From Acidobacteriota bacterium (lineage in GTDB: Bacteria > Acidobacteriota > Terriglobia > Bryobacterales > Bryobacteraceae), in contig JAPKZB010000063.1 of assembly GCA_026393985.1 (NCBI GenBank), positions 1-58,111 of the forward strand: a DNA stretch of 58,111 nucleotides, written 5' to 3'. A program made the position numbers and the translations under genes. Below, one piece after another: positions 51,241 through 58,111 of the stretch (positions within the stretch are counted from its first letter, which is position 1; each line of letters begins with the position of its first letter). The notes below the pieces were generated by a model. That model searched no databases and was not told the origin of the DNA. It saw only the letters and a list, made by a program, of their open reading frames with translations.

Positions 51241-52541
51241 AGGGCGGTTTCCATGGGCAGGACGAGGACCGGTTCGACCATGAAGGCGAGTTCGGCCATG
51301 GCGGCGACAGCCTCGCGGATGCTCTGTTCCGAGGTCGGTTCGACGGTGATGACAAAGGGCAGAGCGGCTTTGTCTTCGCTCGGGAGTTGGAGGACGGCGT
51401 CGAGGCTGATGTGTTTGGCGGCGAGGATACTCGCGAGGGCGGCGATGATGCCGGGCTCGTCCTTGACGCGGAAGCGGAGGTAGTAGGCGCGCTTTTGCCG
51501 CAGGATACTGCCGGGTTGGTTGGCGCCGAGGCGGGCGTGGGCGAAAGGGCTGACACGCTGCGGGCTGCCGCTGCGGATCTCGCGGGCGACGCGCATGAGG
51601 TCGCTGACGACGGCCACGCCGGTGGGATGGGGGCCGGCGCCGCGCCCGTAGTAGAAGGTATCGGCGCCATACTGGCCACGGATCCAGACGGCGTTATAGG
51701 CTCCCTTGACGCCTGCGAGGATGGTGGACTCCGGGAGCAGCGCGGGACGGACCGAGAGGGTCAGGCCGTCGGGCGTGAGGCGGGCGGCGCACAGGAGGCG
51801 GATGGTGTGCCCGAGGCGATGGGCGTATTGAAAGTCGATGGGTGAGACACGGCGGATGCCTTCGGTGTAGATGTCGGCGGCGGTGATCTTTTCGCCGAAG
51901 GCGAGCGCGGCGAGGATGGCGAGTTTGCTACGGGCGTCGTAGCCGTCGACGTCGGCGGTGGGGTCGGCTTCGGCGTAGCCGAGGCGCTGGGCTTCGGCAA
52001 GGACATCGGCGAAGGCGGCGCCGTCGCGCTCGATGGCGGTGAGGATGTAGTTGCTGGTGCCGTTGAGGATGCCGTAGAGGGCCTCGATGCGGTCGCCGCT
52101 GATGCCTTCGCGCAGGACGGTGTGCACGGGGATGCCGCCGGCGACGGAGGCTTCCATGGCGATGTTGGCGCCGTGCTCGATGGCCTTTTCGACGAGGGCC
52201 GGGCCCTGGGCCGCCATGAGCTCTTTGTTGGCGGTGACCACGCTTTTACCCGCCGCGAGGGCGGCTTCGATGATCTCTTTGGCAATGCCCTGTCCGCCGA
52301 TGAGTTCGGCGATGATCTCCACTTCGGGGTGGTTGACGACCTCGCGCCAGTCGGTGGTCTGGAGGGCGCCCGCGAGAGCGGCCGGGATCTGCTTGCCGGT
52401 GAAGGACCGGGCGCAGAGGGCTTTGACGACGAGGCGGAAGCCCAGTTTTTGAGCGATCGATTCGCTGGTTTCGGCCAGAATGGCCATGGCGCCGGAACCG
52501 ACGTTTCCGAGGCCAACGATACCGACATTCACATCACGCAT
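51237..52541 (-). CDS. hom: Homoserine dehydrogenase
   Basis: A 434-residue enzyme reducing aspartate semialdehyde to homoserine in threonine/methionine synthesis. The NAD(P) fold is VGIVGLGNVGSGAMAIL. Next come KSVVTANKELMAAQGPALVE, ASVAGGIPVHTVLREGISGD, GILNGTSNYILT and the signature GYAEADPTADVDGYDARSKL. A C-terminal ACT domain (about 350-430: FRVKDEPGIIAALASILAAK) is for feedback by threonine. It is divergent from the small exported protein gene at 52561. Confidence 0.95.
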   Translation of the reverse strand: MRDVNVGIVGLGNVGSGAMAILAETSESIAQKLGFRLVVKALCARSFTGKQIPAALAGALQTTDWREVVNHPEVEIIAELIGGQGIAKEIIEAALAAGKSVVTANKELMAAQGPALVEKAIEHGANIAMEASVAGGIPVHTVLREGISGDRIEALYGILNGTSNYILTAIERDGAAFADVLAEAQRLGYAEADPTADVDGYDARSKLAILAALAFGEKITAADIYTEGIRRVSPIDFQYAHRLGHTIRLLCAARLTPDGLTLSVRPALLPESTILAGVKGAYNAVWIRGQYGADTFYYGRGAGPHPTGVAVVSDLMRVAREIRSGSPQRVSPFAHARLGANQPGSILRQKRAYYLRFRVKDEPGIIAALASILAAKHISLDAVLQLPSEDKAALPFVITVEPTSEQSIREAVAAMAELAFMVEPVLVLPMETAL

Positions 52542-52560
52542 AAACCGTTATGATAGCAAT

Positions 52561-52860
52561 ATGGCGTTCCGAGCCCTGTTTTTGCTGGTGTTTGCCGCCG
52601 GGAGCGGCTGGGGGCAGGGCTTTCCGCCGGCGCCGGCCGATGCGCCGCCGGTTGGCGGCAAGGACCGGACCGAGGAGCTGCTGAAGGCCGACCACCAAGC
52701 CAACCTGAAGGATCTGGAGACGATTCGACAGTTGAGCGAAGCGATTCAGGCCGAGCTGGAAAAGCACGACCGGCACGTGCTTTCCGTGGGTGCGATCAAG
52801 AAGCTGGACGAGATGGAGAAGCTGACGCGGCGGATTCGGGGCCGCATGAAGCGATTCTGA
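52561..52860 (+). CDS. Small exported helical protein
   Basis: A 99-residue protein: signal peptide MAFRALFLLVFAAGSGWGQG, a Pro-rich neck, and a helical rest DLETIRQLSEAIQAELEKHD and LDEMEKLTRRIRGRMKRF, probably a short coiled coil. I believe similar proteins occur in related acidobacteria, but I have no function. ATG 52561 is chosen; the longer frame runs into the hom start region. The stop TGA overlaps the next start as TGATG, so it is coupled to the CBM9-like gene. Confidence 0.65.
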   Translation: MAFRALFLLVFAAGSGWGQGFPPAPADAPPVGGKDRTEELLKADHQANLKDLETIRQLSEAIQAELEKHDRHVLSVGAIKKLDEMEKLTRRIRGRMKRF

Positions 52861-53591
52861 TGCTGGGAACCATATTTCTCTTGGCGGCGGTGCTCGGTTA
52901 TGACGCGCCGCGCGCCGCGCAACCGGTGACCGTGGACGGACGGATGGACGAAGCAGCCTGGCAGGCGGCGCCGTGGACCCCGCTGTTCGTCGACATCGAG
53001 GGCGACGCCAAGCCGAAGCCGCGGCTGGCGACGCGGGCGAAGATCTGTTGGGACGACCGATACCTTTACATCGCGGCCGAGCTGGAGGAGCCCGACCTGT
53101 GGGCCACCTACGACCGGCACGATATGGTGATTTTTCACGAGCATGATTTCGAGGTTTTTGTCGATCCGGATGGCGACGGGCTGCACTATTTTGAGTTTGA
53201 AATCAACGCGCGGAACACTGGTTGGGATCTCTATCTGGATAAGCCGTATAAGAACAAGGGCAAGGCCGACAACGGCTGGGAGATTCCCGGGCTGCGGACG
53301 GCGGTTGCCTTACGCGGGACGTTGAACGACCCGCGGGACCGGGACGGGGGCTGGACGGTCGAGATGGCGTTTCCCTGGACCGCCTTCAACCGCGGGCCGC
53401 GACCGGCGGTGGCGCCGCGGCCGGGCGAAAGCTGGCGGATGAATTTCTCGCGTGTCGAGTGGCAGCTGCGCGTCCGGGACGGGCGGTACGAGAAGGTACC
53501 GGGCACGAAGGAGAACAACTGGGTCTGGTCCCCGCAGGGACTCATTAATATGCATGTTCCGGAGAAATGGGGCACGGTACGTTTTCGGTAA
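52860..53591 (+). CDS. Carbohydrate-binding family 9-like protein
   Basis: A 243-residue protein with a short hydrophobic start (MLGTIFLLAAVLGYDAPRAA) and a CBM9-like beta-sandwich: VTVDGRMDEAAWQAAPWTPL, ICWDDRYLYIAAELEEPDLW, EHDFEVFVDPDGDGLHYFEF, INARNTGWDLYLDKPYKN, GGWTVEMAFPWTAFN, GESWRMNFSRVEW and a final WVWSPQGLINMHVPEKWG. Members occur in carbohydrate use and in exported proteins of unknown role. A relative is encoded at 20321-20998. It overlaps the preceding small gene and precedes pyrR by 26 bp. Confidence 0.8.
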   Translation: MLGTIFLLAAVLGYDAPRAAQPVTVDGRMDEAAWQAAPWTPLFVDIEGDAKPKPRLATRAKICWDDRYLYIAAELEEPDLWATYDRHDMVIFHEHDFEVFVDPDGDGLHYFEFEINARNTGWDLYLDKPYKNKGKADNGWEIPGLRTAVALRGTLNDPRDRDGGWTVEMAFPWTAFNRGPRPAVAPRPGESWRMNFSRVEWQLRVRDGRYEKVPGTKENNWVWSPQGLINMHVPEKWGTVRFR

Positions 53592-53617
53592 GCCGGGCGC
53601 ATGTTAACCTCATCGAG

Positions 53618-54172
53618 ATGTCTTCTACTCGTCTGAAATCGCAATTGATGACCGCTTCCGAGATCGATCGCACGCTGGTGCGGCTGGCTCACGAAGTGCT
53701 CGAAAAGACGACCGACCTCGATAAACTGGCCTTTGTCGGAATCAAGCGCCGCGGGGTGCCGCTGGCGACGCGGCTGGCGGCGAAGATCAAAGATCTGGAG
53801 GGCCGCGAGGTTCCGACGGGCGCTCTCGACATTAACCTGTACCGCGATGATCTGACGACGGTGGGCGCGGTGCCGGTGGTGAACTCGACGGCGATTCCCT
53901 TTGATGTGACCGGCAAGGACATCATCCTGACGGACGATGTTTTGTACACGGGGCGGACGATTCGGGCGGCGCTCGAGGCTCTTTTTAAAGAGGGCCGTCC
54001 GGCGCGGGTGCAGCTGCTCGTGTTGATTGACCGCGGCTGGCGGGAGCTGCCGATTGAAGCGCGGTACGTGGGACGCATGGTGCAGACCTCGGCGAATGAG
54101 ATTGTAGAAGTTAAGTTCCAGGAGATCGATCAGATCGAAAAAGTACTCCTGGTGGAGAAGGTCGACGGATGA
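53618..54172 (+). CDS. pyrR: Bifunctional pyr operon regulator/uracil phosphoribosyltransferase PyrR
   Basis: A 184-residue type I phosphoribosyltransferase: MTASEIDRTLVRLAHEVLEK, FVGIKRRGVPLATRLAAKIK, the PRPP motif DIILTDDVLYTGRTIRAALE and VLIDRGWRELPIEARYVGR. PyrR senses UMP/PRPP and can attenuate pyr transcripts by binding RNA, and it has weak uracil phosphoribosyltransferase activity. Only 26 bp separate it from the upstream gene, leaving no room for a leader attenuator right before it. It overlaps pyrB by four bases. ATG 53618 has no strong ribosome binding site. Confidence 0.93.
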   Translation: MSSTRLKSQLMTASEIDRTLVRLAHEVLEKTTDLDKLAFVGIKRRGVPLATRLAAKIKDLEGREVPTGALDINLYRDDLTTVGAVPVVNSTAIPFDVTGKDIILTDDVLYTGRTIRAALEALFKEGRPARVQLLVLIDRGWRELPIEARYVGRMVQTSANEIVEVKFQEIDQIEKVLLVEKVDG

Positions 54173-55062
54173 GTTTGCTGGGAATTGAGGGCCTTGCGCG
54201 GCCGGAGATTGAGGCGATCCTGCACCGGGCGAAGGATTTTCAGAGTTCTACGGCGAAGCTGGATACGCTGCGGAACCGGCTGCTGGTGAACCTGTTTTTT
54301 GAGAATTCGACGCGGACGCGGACCAGTTTTGAGATTGCCGCCAAGCGGCTGGGCGCGGACACGATTTCGATCACGGCGTCGGCTTCGAGCACGTCGAAGG
54401 GCGAATCGCTGGTGGATACGTTAAATACGCTGGGGGCGATGCGGCCCCACGCGATTGTAATGCGGCACGCCGCGAGCGGAGCGCCGCATTTTCTCGCGCG
54501 GTACCTGCCGACGCCGATCATCAACGCCGGGGACGGGACGCACGAGCATCCGACGCAGGCGCTGCTCGATGCGCGGACGATTCTGGATAACCGGCCTTCG
54601 CTCGAAGGCCTGCGGGTGGCGATTATTGGTGACATTGCGCACTCGCGGGTGGCGCGGTCGAACGTACACCTCCTTTCGAAGTTTGGGGCGAATGTGGTTT
54701 TGTGCGGCCCGGCGCCGCTGCTGCCGCCGCAGTTGGCGACGCTCGCGCCGAATGTCTCGTTGACCAACGACATTCGCGAGGCGATCGCGGGCGCAGATGT
54801 GATCATGATGCTGCGGGTGCAGCTGGAGCGGCAGCACGAGACGCCGTTTCCGCCGGGCGATTATTTCAAGTTTTACGGGCTGCGGCCGGACCATTTGCAG
54901 TTGGCCAAGCCGGACGTGATTGTGATGCATCCGGGGCCGATCAACCGAGGCCGGGAGATCTCGTCCGAGGTCGCGGACTCGAAGCGGTCGGTGATTTTGA
55001 ATCAAGTGGAGAACGGCATTGCGGTACGCATGGCGGTGCTCGAACGGGTGATGGGCGCATGA
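54169..55062 (+). CDS. pyrB: Aspartate carbamoyltransferase catalytic subunit
   Basis: A 297-residue enzyme making carbamoyl aspartate in pyrimidine synthesis. It has the carbamoyl-phosphate loop NLFFENSTRTRTSFEIAAKR, DTLNTLGAMRPHAIVMRHAA, NAGDGTHEHPTQALLDARTI and VMHPGPINRGREISSEVADS. All key residues are in place. It overlaps pyrR upstream and pyrC downstream (ATGA in both), indicating a tight operon. Confidence 0.96.
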   Translation: MSLLGIEGLARPEIEAILHRAKDFQSSTAKLDTLRNRLLVNLFFENSTRTRTSFEIAAKRLGADTISITASASSTSKGESLVDTLNTLGAMRPHAIVMRHAASGAPHFLARYLPTPIINAGDGTHEHPTQALLDARTILDNRPSLEGLRVAIIGDIAHSRVARSNVHLLSKFGANVVLCGPAPLLPPQLATLAPNVSLTNDIREAIAGADVIMMLRVQLERQHETPFPPGDYFKFYGLRPDHLQLAKPDVIVMHPGPINRGREISSEVADSKRSVILNQVENGIAVRMAVLERVMGA

Positions 55063-56348
55063 GCACGTGGTTGATCAAGAACGGCCGGGTGATGGATCCG
55101 GCCAACGGTTTGGACGCGGTGAGCGATGTGCTGCTGCGCGACGGCAAGGTGGCCGCGGTAGGAGCGGGCCTGACGGCGGCGGGTGCGCGGGTTTTCGACG
55201 CGACCGGGATGGTGGTGACACCGGGCTTCGTGGACATGCATGTGCATTTCCGGGAGCCGGGATTTGAACACTCCGAGACGATTGAATCGGGGGGCCGCGC
55301 GGCAGCCGCCGGCGGCTTCACGAGCGTGGCGTGCATGCCGAACACGATGCCGGTGAACGATTCGGCCACGGTGACAACATATATTGTTGAGCGGGCGCGG
55401 AAGCTGTCGCCGGTGAACGTGTACCCGATCGGAGCGATTACCAAGGGCAGCGCGGGCGAGGAACTGGCGGCCATCGGATCGATGAAGCAGGCCGGGATTG
55501 TGGCGATCTCCGACGATGGGCGGCCGGTGATGAACGCGCGGGTGATGCGCCGGGCGATGGAGACGGCCAAGGCGTTTGGGATTCCGTTGATCAATCATTG
55601 CGAGGACCTGCATCTTTCGGCGGGCGGGGACATGCACGAAGGCCGGGAGTCCGTCCGGCTGGGTCTGCGCGGCATTCCGGGATGCAGTGAAGACGTGATG
55701 GTGGCGCGCGACATTCTGCTGGCGGAAGTGACCGGGGTAAAGTACCACGTGGCGCACATTTCGGCGCGCTATTCGGTGGCGATGGTGAACTTTGCCAAGC
55801 AGCGGGGTTTGCCGGTGACGAGCGAGGTGACGCCGCACCATTTTGCGCTTGCGGATACGGACATGGCGCCCTATGACTCGAACTATCGCATGAAGCCGCC
55901 GCTGCGGGCCTGTATTGACGTCGAAGGGGTGACCGAAGGGCTGGTGAACGGGGCGATTGACGCGATTGCAACCGACCACGCGCCGCATCCGGGCAGCGAG
56001 AAGATGCAGGAGTTTGAACGGTGTCCGTTTGGGATTACCGGCCTCGAGCATGCGATTGGTTTGGCGCTCGAGAAGCTGGTGCATCCGGGGCTGATTTCGC
56101 TGGGCCGGATGGTGGAGCTGTTTACGGTGAACCCGGCGCGGATCTTGCAGATTCCGAAGGGGACGCTGACGCCGGGGGTTGACGCGGACGTGACGATTTT
56201 CGATTTGGACCGGCCGTGGACGTTTGACGTGAACCAGTCGCTGTCGAAGAGCCGGAATACGCCGTTTCATGGCCATGCGTTCCGGGGCGGCCAGGTGGCG
56301 ACGATTGTGGGCGGCGAGTTTGTCTGGCGGCTGGACGGGATGCTGTAG
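55059..56348 (+). CDS. pyrC: Dihydroorotase
   Basis: A 429-residue zinc amidohydrolase. It has the metal-binding DMHVHFREPGFEHSETIESG (HxH), GGFTSVACMPNTMPVND, INHCEDLHLSAGG, YHVAHISARYSV, VTSEVTPHHFALADTDM and the final Asp in IATDHAPH. This is the multidomain-type class I dihydroorotase (PyrC). It starts at ATG 55059, overlapping the pyrB stop. It closes the pyrimidine operon; copy B of the GAACCCAA element follows directly. Confidence 0.95.
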   Translation: MSTWLIKNGRVMDPANGLDAVSDVLLRDGKVAAVGAGLTAAGARVFDATGMVVTPGFVDMHVHFREPGFEHSETIESGGRAAAAGGFTSVACMPNTMPVNDSATVTTYIVERARKLSPVNVYPIGAITKGSAGEELAAIGSMKQAGIVAISDDGRPVMNARVMRRAMETAKAFGIPLINHCEDLHLSAGGDMHEGRESVRLGLRGIPGCSEDVMVARDILLAEVTGVKYHVAHISARYSVAMVNFAKQRGLPVTSEVTPHHFALADTDMAPYDSNYRMKPPLRACIDVEGVTEGLVNGAIDAIATDHAPHPGSEKMQEFERCPFGITGLEHAIGLALEKLVHPGLISLGRMVELFTVNPARILQIPKGTLTPGVDADVTIFDLDRPWTFDVNQSLSKSRNTPFHGHAFRGGQVATIVGGEFVWRLDGML

Positions 56349-56478
56349 GGGGCCCAACCGGGTTCTGGTTGGGTTCCAGTTTGGTTCTATTGGGTTCGGA
56401 AATCGATGGAACCGAATGGATAAATCTCGTTTTTTGAACGACTTCCTGGGTTCTTCCTTACGCGGGGGCGTGCGCGCG
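56349..56478 (-). repeat. Dispersed GAACCCAA-rich element, copy B
   Basis: Read on the minus strand, it runs from the CG-rich end of the hypothetical gene (cgcccccgcg, stop TAA), through ggaagaaccc, ttcaaaaaacg, attcggttcc and ccgaacccaa, to two further GAACC(C)AA motifs and agaaccc. It aligns with copy A at 8417-8549 with gaps of only a few bases. It fills the space between the end of the hypothetical gene and the end of pyrC. Confidence 0.7.
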
Positions 56479-56928
56479 CGCGTTGAGAAGTTTGCGGACG
56501 CTACGGAGGTTTTTTTCGGCCTCTTGGCTGATCTGCTGGTAGGCTTTTTGGGACGCGTCGAGGGACTTGAGGAATTTCTGGAGGTTGCGGTCGTCGGGAC
56601 AACCGAGGAGTTGCCGGCCATCGCTTGAGAGGGTATCGAAGTTACGGGGCGAACCGGGCAGGAAGTACCGCTCGAGGCTGTTTTTGAGGGCGGTGATTTG
56701 CTGATGGCGATAGAGGGCCCAAGCGATGGAGGCGACGCAGGTGCACTCGAGTTCTCCCTGGGCGTCGAGCCGCTGGCGATGCTCGTGGTAGAGGCTGAGA
56801 ATCGCCTCGCGATGCCGGGGAGAGAGATTTCTGAGGCTGAGCGGCAGTTTGCCGCTGGGAGTGGACCTTCGCGCTTTGCGCGGGCGATCAGAGGCCGTTT
56901 GTAACGGAACAGGAGCAAGTTGTTTCAT
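56458..56928 (-). CDS. Hypothetical protein linked to the GAACCCAA element
   Basis: A 156-residue protein starting MKQLAPVPLQTASDRPRKAR at ATG 56928. A basic N-terminal part is followed by helical segments: LSPRHREAILSLYHEHRQRL, TCVASIAWALYRHQQITALK, NSLERYFLPG, and a C-terminal helix LDASQKAYQQISQEAEKNLR ending RKLLNARAHAPA. I do not recognise a domain. Its 3' end forms the beginning of repeat copy B, so the gene and the element may be one mobile or repeated unit. A longer upstream frame to 57309 looks unreal. Function unknown. Confidence 0.5.
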   Translation of the reverse strand: MKQLAPVPLQTASDRPRKARRSTPSGKLPLSLRNLSPRHREAILSLYHEHRQRLDAQGELECTCVASIAWALYRHQQITALKNSLERYFLPGSPRNFDTLSSDGRQLLGCPDDRNLQKFLKSLDASQKAYQQISQEAEKNLRSVRKLLNARAHAPA

Positions 56929-57550
56929 CTGGAAAATGTCCTCCGGGACGCTTTCAAGATGGCAGGCGGGCGCCGATAACCCGGACGGGGGTGAAGTGGA
57001 AGGCCTGTCGTTATTGGGGGAAAAAATTTCAATGGGTTGTGAATCGTCCTGTCGGGCTTGCGCGGTGGCACAGGTGAAGGACGAAAGCGGGGGACCGGAG
57101 CGATTCCGGAGGTGGTTGCGGGAGCAGAGCGGCGGCGTCCCAGTGATTCGAGTCGCGCGCTGCCCGAACTGGGAGAAATGACCCGGTGCACCTCTCATGA
57201 ACGACACGGGGAACGACAGGGGGGAGCAGGTGGGATCAGGTTGGGTTCCCTGCCTGAGGGGCCCTTTTTTCCACTTCCGGCGATCAAGAGAAAGAATCAC
57301 GCTCCGCACCGGCAGAACGCGAGCGCAGGTTGAAGGGAAGTGATGCGCGGCACAGGATTTAGCAACGGTCCTCCGGATCCTGGATTATCAATCCGGGAGT
57401 TGGCTTAGGCGGTCCACAATCTGCGCGGGAGCGGCTAGCGGGAGTTTCCTGCGAACCGCCGCTGTGGGGTGCGTGGTAGCCAGGTAACCGTCAGAAACGC
57501 AAGGGGATAGCGTGTCCTCATACCGACCTTTCGCGTATTCCCCTGTATTA
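56929..57550. other. Intergenic stretch without a gene
   Basis: No recognisable protein, RNA gene or operator. A small hairpin cctggatt-atc-aatccggg lies at 57376-57394. Long frames on both strands are unconvincing. Confidence 0.4.
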
Positions 57551-57829
57551 CTAGTGTCCGGTAAACATTCTTCGAGCGGGACGCAAATATCGTGGAATCA
57601 ATGGATTGCGGCCAAATCTCCTCGGGAACGATTTGAACGAGTCGTCGGGACAATTTGACCACTTCCGCACCCTCCCCGGGGTGGTGGCTTCGGTGCAAAA
57701 TGGTGCATGAATTCCGGTCGCACCGTCTTTGCCCAACTGCTCGCCAAACTACCGCACAAAGAATTCCAGAAGTGCGTGGCCCGCTATGACGGCGATCGCT
57801 ACTTGAAGAAGTTCTCTTGCTGGGACCAG
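57551..57829 (+). mobile_element. 5' part of an IS4-type element, truncated
   Basis: The left boundary is placed near ctagtgtccggtaaac (57551-57566), which resembles the terminal repeat of IS elements with this transposase; that is from memory. The transposase gene begins at 57707 and is broken off at 57829, where unrelated sequence begins. Confidence 0.45.
57707..57829 (+). pseudogene. IS4-family transposase N-terminus (DUF4372)
   Basis: The first 41 residues of a transposase of the IS4 family with DUF4372: MNSGRTVFAQLLAKLPHKEF then QKCVARYDGDRY and KKFSCWDQ. NSGRTVFAQL and HKEFxxCVxRYxGD and FSCWDQ are very typical of this group. After WDQ the frame runs on for 31 codons of unrelated sequence to a stop at 57925. 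The catalytic DDE part is missing here and may lie outside the window beyond the inserted sequence. Confidence 0.75.
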
Positions 57830-58111
57830 GATCTAGAGTCTGTCCAAAATAAGCAAGTTTCCGAAAAACTTGACCTGTCCCATGCCTCCACAAAACGGTG
57901 GTGTTTTGCTGTCCTGGCCAGCTGACCGTTACTGCTCTTCTTGGTAGGCCTTCTGGGCACACTTCGGCCCAGCACCCCTTCTTTGCCACCTACCCTTTCG
58001 GGCGGAAACCCCTTCAGTTGGCCTTCGGCGGGGACCCGCTTGGCCTTCGTAAGTCCGCCAACAGCCACAGGTTATGGGTCAACGCCGCCCAACCGACCTG
58101 TCTATCTTGCC
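57830..58111 (-). mobile_element. End of a second insertion sequence, running off the window
   Basis: The unrelated sequence that cuts the IS4-type gene contains the 3' end of another transposase on the minus strand (58014-58111), followed by about 180 bases of non-coding end. The right edge is near tctagagtctgtcc (57832-57845). This looks like one IS inserted in another. Confidence 0.5.
58014..58111 (-). CDS. Transposase C-terminal fragment, cut by the window edge
   Basis: The last 31 residues read QDRQVGWAALTHNLWLLADL followed by RRPSGSPPKAN and a stop. The pattern VGWAxLxHNLWxLA near the C-terminus is a mark of DDE transposases of the ISNCY/IS1202-like and related IS5-type groups. The 5' part lies beyond base 58111. 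Family assignment is from the short motif only. Confidence 0.5.
   Translation of the reverse strand, partial: QDRQVGWAALTHNLWLLADLRRPSGSPPKAN

Noticed and set aside
55002-56918. 638-codon minus-strand frame
   Set aside because: Antisense to pyrC and in the wrong frame for the 56458-56928 gene; only its short stretch over repeat copy B looks like copy A's translation, which reflects DNA homology, not a protein.
57360-57430. Possible tRNA
   Set aside because: A short hairpin resembles an anticodon arm, but acceptor, D and T arms cannot be formed.

Overview
The window looks like a chromosome segment from an acidobacterium of the Solibacter/Bryobacter type (Bryobacterales). The evidence is the high GC content, a VWFA-related protein of the acidobacterial TIGR03436 type (4697-5689), a large exported SBBP-repeat protein with a TIGR03437-type C-terminal domain (20998-24234), the tail of an acidobacterial TonB-dependent receptor, and a hopanoid gene cluster. 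This placement rests on recognised protein families only; no rRNA is present.

Layout. 1-3.9 kb is a decayed mobile-element area: a truncated Cys-rich protein, a methyltransferase-like gene, a TonB-receptor tail next to a 218-bp element with inverted ends, an acyltransferase, and an IS1380 remnant bounded by about 150-bp inverted repeats. 4.1-6.9 kb carries a class D-like sortase, a vWA protein, a probable sortase substrate ending in an LPATA sorting signal, and an overlooked 49-residue membrane protein. 6.9-8.5 kb has no recognisable gene. 8.6-14.9 kb holds ppdK, glyS, glyQ and recO on the minus strand. 15-25.3 kb mixes a thioesterase, a membrane-anchored spermidine synthase-like protein, a zinc-ribbon protein, a heparinase II/III-like protein, a decayed TetR/DUF4260 pair, two exported proteins and an SMP-30 family protein.

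25.3-34.7 kb is a complete chemotaxis module, cheW-cheA-cheR-cheD-cheY-cheX-cheB with truA at its end, and a divergent transducer gene. 34.8-37.7 kb is argF-argH-argR behind two tandem ARG-box-like palindromes, so ArgR probably controls its own operon. 37.7-48.4 kb is a tightly overlapping minus-strand run: a waaA-lpxK fusion (Kdo transfer and lipid A 4'-kinase), ispH, shc, hpnA, hpnG, two zinc alcohol dehydrogenases, hpnC and hpnD. It links isoprenoid supply, squalene and hopanoid synthesis and lipid A assembly. 48.4-56.3 kb holds exported proteins, a cyclophilin, msrA, tRNA-Ser(GCT), a secreted methyltransferase-like protein, hom, and a pyrR-pyrB-pyrC operon. The right end is again mobile: a hypothetical gene with a repeat-type 3' tail, an IS4-type transposase start cut short, and the end of another transposase leaving the window.

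Most promising observations: a sortase cassette in a presumably diderm bacterium; the waaA-lpxK fusion; a dispersed ~130-bp element rich in GAACCCAA motifs that lies at the 3' ends of both ppdK and pyrC; tandem ARG boxes two helical turns apart; and two dehydrogenases embedded in a hopanoid cluster that lacks hpnE and hpnH within the window. I see no CRISPR array, prophage or defence island.
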